A DNA stretch of 9,511 nt from Ruminococcaceae bacterium UBA1865. GTDB lineage: Bacteria > Bacillota > Clostridia > Oscillospirales > Acutalibacteraceae. Position numbers and translations under genes: made by a program. The stretch's first letter is position 1. Each line of letters opens with the position of its first letter. The stretch is from contig DDHX01000016.1 in NCBI GenBank assembly GCA_002338255.1, positions 10,593-20,103 on the forward strand, in the 5' to 3' direction. Below the pieces are notes generated by a model. It saw only the letters and a list, made by a program, of their open reading frames with translations. It had not been told where the DNA came from and made no database searches. Shown here piece by piece: positions 7,415-9,511 of the stretch.

Positions 7415-7490
7415 TAAAATAGCAAACCTGCTGAAAAGCAGCGACGCAAAGTCAAGGGGCTAAACTTGTGAAAGCATGCCAGCCGACTGC
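7415..7490 (+). promoter_or_regulatory. GEMM-I (cyclic dinucleotide, c-di-GMP-I type) riboswitch aptamer
   Basis: The leader carries the GEMM-I signature. GCAAACC lies at 7422-7428. A P2 stem CTGCT/AGCAG (7428-7432 and 7437-7441) is capped by a GAAA tetraloop. GACGCAAAG follows (7443-7451), then a P3 arm with GGC (7458-7460) opposite GCC (7478-7480), a CTAAA receptor-like strand, and a CTT-GTGA-AAG tip. The aptamer ends in GCCGACTGC. Known members bind c-di-GMP and control motility, adhesion or cyclic-dinucleotide enzymes. Here it precedes a GGDEF cyclase, so feedback is likely. The base two positions before CAAACC (A7421, position 20 in Vibrio Vc2 numbering) is A instead of the usual G. That position contacts one base of the ligand, and A is associated with 3',3'-cGAMP or dual binding. 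P1 is short and not clearly resolved. Aptamer class is secure; ligand is open. Confidence 0.92.
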
Positions 7491-7496
7491 ACTCGT

Positions 7497-7536
7497 TATG
7501 GCTTTCACCGTATTTTACTTCGGTGATGCCGCCATA
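7497..7536 (+). promoter_or_regulatory. Expression-platform hairpin between aptamer and cyclase start
   Basis: TATGGC (7497-7502) pairs with GCCATA (7531-7536), and inside it TCACCG (7505-7510) pairs with CGGTGA (7521-7526). This gives 12 base pairs, a small internal loop and a 10-base loop. No T run follows, so it is not a standard intrinsic terminator. A competing pairing of ACTTC and CCGCC (7517-7521, 7529-7533) with GGGGG and GAAGT (7545-7549, 7552-7556) would mask the ribosome binding site. Control of translation is therefore the preferred reading, but it is inferred. Confidence 0.55.
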
Positions 7537-7544
7537 GAACAATT

Positions 7545-7550
7545 GGGGGT
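7545..7550 (+). promoter_or_regulatory. Ribosome binding site that decides the TTG start of the cyclase gene
   Basis: GGGGGT ends seven bases before TTG at 7558. Upstream in-frame starts GTG 7468 and ATG 7498 lie inside the aptamer and the following hairpin, and neither has a ribosome binding site. Confidence 0.65.
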
Positions 7551-7557
7551 TGAAGTC

Positions 7558-8931
7558 TTGAAAATTAAGCACTATTTGATTATTCCTGTTGCATTTATCC
7601 CATCAATTATTGTATTCTTATTGCAAACACCTCATTTTTCAAGACAAAATCTTACTTTTAATGATTTAATATTTCCTATTATTGTTCTTTTGGTCTCCTT
7701 GTTATTTGTTTGGAGCAGGTACTTCATCAATCCGGCGATAGATTTTTTGAGTACCATTCAGCGTGTGATCCGCGGCGATTACCGTGCAAGGTTTTCCTGT
7801 GATGAAAAAAATGAGGGCTTTTACAAATTGTCGCTTTCCTTTAACCAGTTCATGACGATTGTTGAAAAACAAACTGACGAATTGGTTGAAAACCGGCATT
7901 TGCAAAATCAAATGCTGGAAAATGAGAAGATTTATCGATCCGCACTCGAGCTGACATGTGAACGCGTCTTTGAAGCAGACTTGATTCACAACAAGCTGAT
8001 TTACGGTCAAGAGATTTACAACCGTACATTCCCTTTTTTGAAAACAGAATTATATGGCGATATTGTAGAGTCAATTACTGAAAACGCGATTTATTACGAG
8101 GACGTTGACAAATTCCGCAAAGCGTTGAACCGTCAGAATTTGATACATTTGTTTACCACAACTGATACAACCGAAGTAAATGTGGAATATCGGCAAGTAA
8201 ATGAAAGCGGCGAAAATGTTTGGCTTTCTGCAACAATCATTCACTTAAGTGAAGACGATAATCACGACCTCAAGGTGATTGGCTATGTTAAAAATATTGA
8301 TGCGCGCAAGCGCAGTGAACTGGAAATTTTGAAACAATCACAAAGAGACGGCTTGACCAGCCTATACAACAAGGTATTTACGCAGTCGCTGATTGAAAAC
8401 TATCTGTTGAGCGAGGGCAATTCCGGCAAGCACGCTGCCATTATGCTTGATGTTGACAACTTCAAGCACATTAACGACACGTTCGGGCATATACAAGGTG
8501 ATGCTGCACTGCTTCAAGTTGCAGAAAAGCTACAGGGACTTTTCCGCTCCTCCGACATCGTCGGCAGAATCGGCGGTGACGAGTTCTTCATTCTGTTAAA
8601 AAATTATGTTTCTCCCGATAAATTGGCCGAAAAGCTGACCGCAGTATGCGATTTATTTAAAGATATCTTTTTAGATGAAAGCGGAGAATACAGAATATCC
8701 GGAAGTATTGGTGTTTCGCTCTACCCGGAAGATGGAAAAAGCTATACTACACTTTATGAAAAAGCTGACCATGCACTGTATTATACCAAAGAGCACGGCA
8801 AAAATTGCTATTCGATTTACAATAATAATTTTGGTGATAAGATTCATAAGCCGCCAGTGGATTTAGCAATGGTTAAGAATACTGATTTTCAATCTGTGCC
8901 CAAAGACACACAAATAAAGGACTTAGCGTAA
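7558..8931 (+). CDS. Membrane PAS-GGDEF diguanylate cyclase
   Basis: With the TTG start this is a 457-residue inner-membrane protein that should make c-di-GMP from two GTP. It has transmembrane helices at about 6-25 and 38-57, a HAMP-like linker with helical coil (about 58-130), a PAS-like sensor domain (about 130-265), a short signalling helix, and a GGDEF domain (about 270-435). The GGDEF motif is intact at 339-343. LDVDNFKHINDTFGH precedes it, with N306 and D315 at the guanine-recognition positions (N335 and D344 of PleD). R330xxD333 lies five residues before GGDEF, the product-inhibition I-site. No EAL domain is present. The GEMM-I riboswitch in its leader implies feedback by a cyclic dinucleotide on its own synthesis. 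A longer frame from GTG 7468 is rejected because it starts within the aptamer. The PAS ligand is unknown. Function is very likely; the start is probable. Confidence 0.92.
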   Translation: MKIKHYLIIPVAFIPSIIVFLLQTPHFSRQNLTFNDLIFPIIVLLVSLLFVWSRYFINPAIDFLSTIQRVIRGDYRARFSCDEKNEGFYKLSLSFNQFMTIVEKQTDELVENRHLQNQMLENEKIYRSALELTCERVFEADLIHNKLIYGQEIYNRTFPFLKTELYGDIVESITENAIYYEDVDKFRKALNRQNLIHLFTTTDTTEVNVEYRQVNESGENVWLSATIIHLSEDDNHDLKVIGYVKNIDARKRSELEILKQSQRDGLTSLYNKVFTQSLIENYLLSEGNSGKHAAIMLDVDNFKHINDTFGHIQGDAALLQVAEKLQGLFRSSDIVGRIGGDEFFILLKNYVSPDKLAEKLTAVCDLFKDIFLDESGEYRISGSIGVSLYPEDGKSYTTLYEKADHALYYTKEHGKNCYSIYNNNFGDKIHKPPVDLAMVKNTDFQSVPKDTQIKDLA

Positions 8932-8986
8932 CATCATACAGCAAACATAAAAGCAAAATAATCAATAGAGAAATCGGAGTATTTGA

Positions 8987-9388
8987 ATGAGAAAACAGCT
9001 CAACGAATTTAAAGAATTCGCAATGCGGGGCAATGTGATGGATTTGGCAGTCGGTGTTGTCATCGGCGGCGCCTTTGGCAAAATTGTATCCGCACTTGTT
9101 ACAAACATTATTATGCCCTTGCTTTCGCTGATAACAGGCAGGGTTAATCTGGCTGCACTGTCAGCTTCCATTCCGGCAGCGTTTGGCGGAAAACCGATTC
9201 TTATTACATACGGCGTATTTTTGCAAGCAGTACTTGATTTTATTGCAATCGCCTTTTCTATTTTCATTGTCATTAAGGCGATGAACAAGCTGAAAAGAAA
9301 AAAGGAAGACGTACCACCTCCCCCACCCCAGCCAAGTAAAGAAGAACTTTTACTGACGGAAATCCGTGATTTACTGAAGAATAAATAA
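8987..9388 (+). CDS. mscL: Large-conductance mechanosensitive channel MscL
   Basis: This is a 133-residue protein of normal family length. The N-terminal amphipathic helix [16 protein letters not shown] leads into TM1 with the gate sequence [18 protein letters not shown] (from 17). An external loop follows, then TM2 (about 76-100) ending in the basic [10 protein letters not shown], and a cytoplasmic helix ([13 protein letters not shown]). The channel opens under membrane tension to release solutes on osmotic downshock. V109 is followed by five consecutive prolines (110-114), then Q and P, making an unusually proline-rich hinge before the C-terminal bundle. GGAG lies seven bases before the ATG. 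It starts 55 bases after the cyclase stop with no terminator or clear promoter between, so it may share the cyclase transcript. It is ended by a strong hairpin terminator. Identity is very secure. Confidence 0.98.
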   Translation: MRKQLNEFKEFAMRGNVMDLAVGVVIGGAFGKIVSALVTNIIMPLLSLITGRVNLAALSASIPAAFGGKPILITYGVFLQAVLDFIAIAFSIFIVIKAMNKLKRKKEDVPPPPPQPSKEELLLTEIRDLLKNK

Positions 9389-9391
9389 TTG

Positions 9392-9428
9392 AAACGGCCG
9401 ATGTAAATAAATGCATCGGCCGTTTTTT
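9392..9428 (+). terminator. Intrinsic terminator after mscL
   Basis: AAACGGCCGATG (9392-9403) and CATCGGCCGTTT (9414-9425) form a perfect 12-base stem with a 10-base loop, followed by a T run reaching 9428. It lies three bases after the mscL stop and between convergent genes, so it may also serve the minus-strand gene, though the T run on that side is only three bases. Confidence 0.9.
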
Positions 9429-9438
9429 AGCTATTTTG

Positions 9439-9511
9439 TTACCTATTCCACTTTTCACTTAGAGCATTAATCTGATCGGCAAACTTCGCAAGTTCCTTGT
9501 TTGCCCCACCC
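9439..9511 (-). CDS. C-terminal end of an unidentified convergent gene
   Basis: On the minus strand an open frame enters from the right edge and ends at TAA (9441-9439). Only 23 residues are visible, reading GANKELAKFADQINALSEKW near the end. The sequence is helical and charged, like the tail of a coiled-coil or sensory protein, but it is too short to assign. It converges on mscL across the terminator, a normal arrangement, and the other two minus-strand frames give less protein-like sequence. Moderate confidence that it is coding; no function is proposed. Confidence 0.5.
   Translation of the reverse strand, partial: GGANKELAKFADQINALSEKWNR

Noticed and set aside
7468..7557. N-terminal extension of the cyclase from GTG 7468 or ATG 7498
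   Set aside because: GTG 7468 lies in the P3 tip of the riboswitch and ATG 7498 in the following hairpin; neither has a ribosome binding site, whereas TTG 7558 has GGGGGT seven bases upstream and begins a normal membrane helix.

Overview
The window looks like chromosomal DNA from a low-to-moderate GC anaerobic Bacillota, probably class Clostridia. This is inferred from strong GGAGG-type ribosome binding sites, TTG starts, a two-module BadF/HgdC-type activase, a zinc-ribbon kinase-like protein with a PASTA tail, and a GEMM-I riboswitch. I see no insertion sequence, phage gene, CRISPR array, tRNA or rRNA. The genus cannot be fixed from the sequence alone.

Left arm (1-2762, minus strand). Three closely spaced genes read leftwards: an iron-sulfur flavoprotein-like NAD(P)H/FMN oxidoreductase (2762-2157), a YebC-family protein (2116-1376), and a membrane-anchored kinase-like protein (1327 to beyond the left edge). 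The kinase-like protein has an N-terminal zinc ribbon, a transmembrane helix and the start of a PASTA domain. Its kinase fold has lost the lysine, HRD and DFG catalytic residues, so it is probably a pseudokinase. Gaps of 40 and 48 bases suggest one operon.

Centre (2763-7294). A 346-base intergenic region separates this operon from a divergent one. It holds a good sigma-A-type promoter with a 19-base palindrome over its -10 region. The rightward genes are a 964-residue activase, with two ASKHA ATPase modules, a four-cysteine motif and a DUF2229-like region, and a 426-residue HgdB/DUF2229-like protein. Related proteins often exist as one chain of about 1,400 residues. Here the chain is cut at 6001-6003, and removing one A at 5996-5998 would join the two frames. 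A ribosome binding site and TTG start just after the stop also allow a genuine two-gene arrangement.

Right arm (7295-9511). A promoter drives a GEMM-I (cyclic dinucleotide) riboswitch followed by a strong hairpin and a membrane PAS-GGDEF diguanylate cyclase, so the second messenger probably feeds back on its own synthesis. The aptamer carries A where the c-di-GMP class normally has G (position 20), a change linked to altered ligand choice, although the cyclase has canonical c-di-GMP residues. An mscL mechanosensitive channel gene follows, ended by a strong terminator, then the C-terminal end of a convergent gene at the right edge.

The items most worth following up are the A20 riboswitch paired with a cyclase, the split activase, the pseudokinase, and the promoter palindrome.
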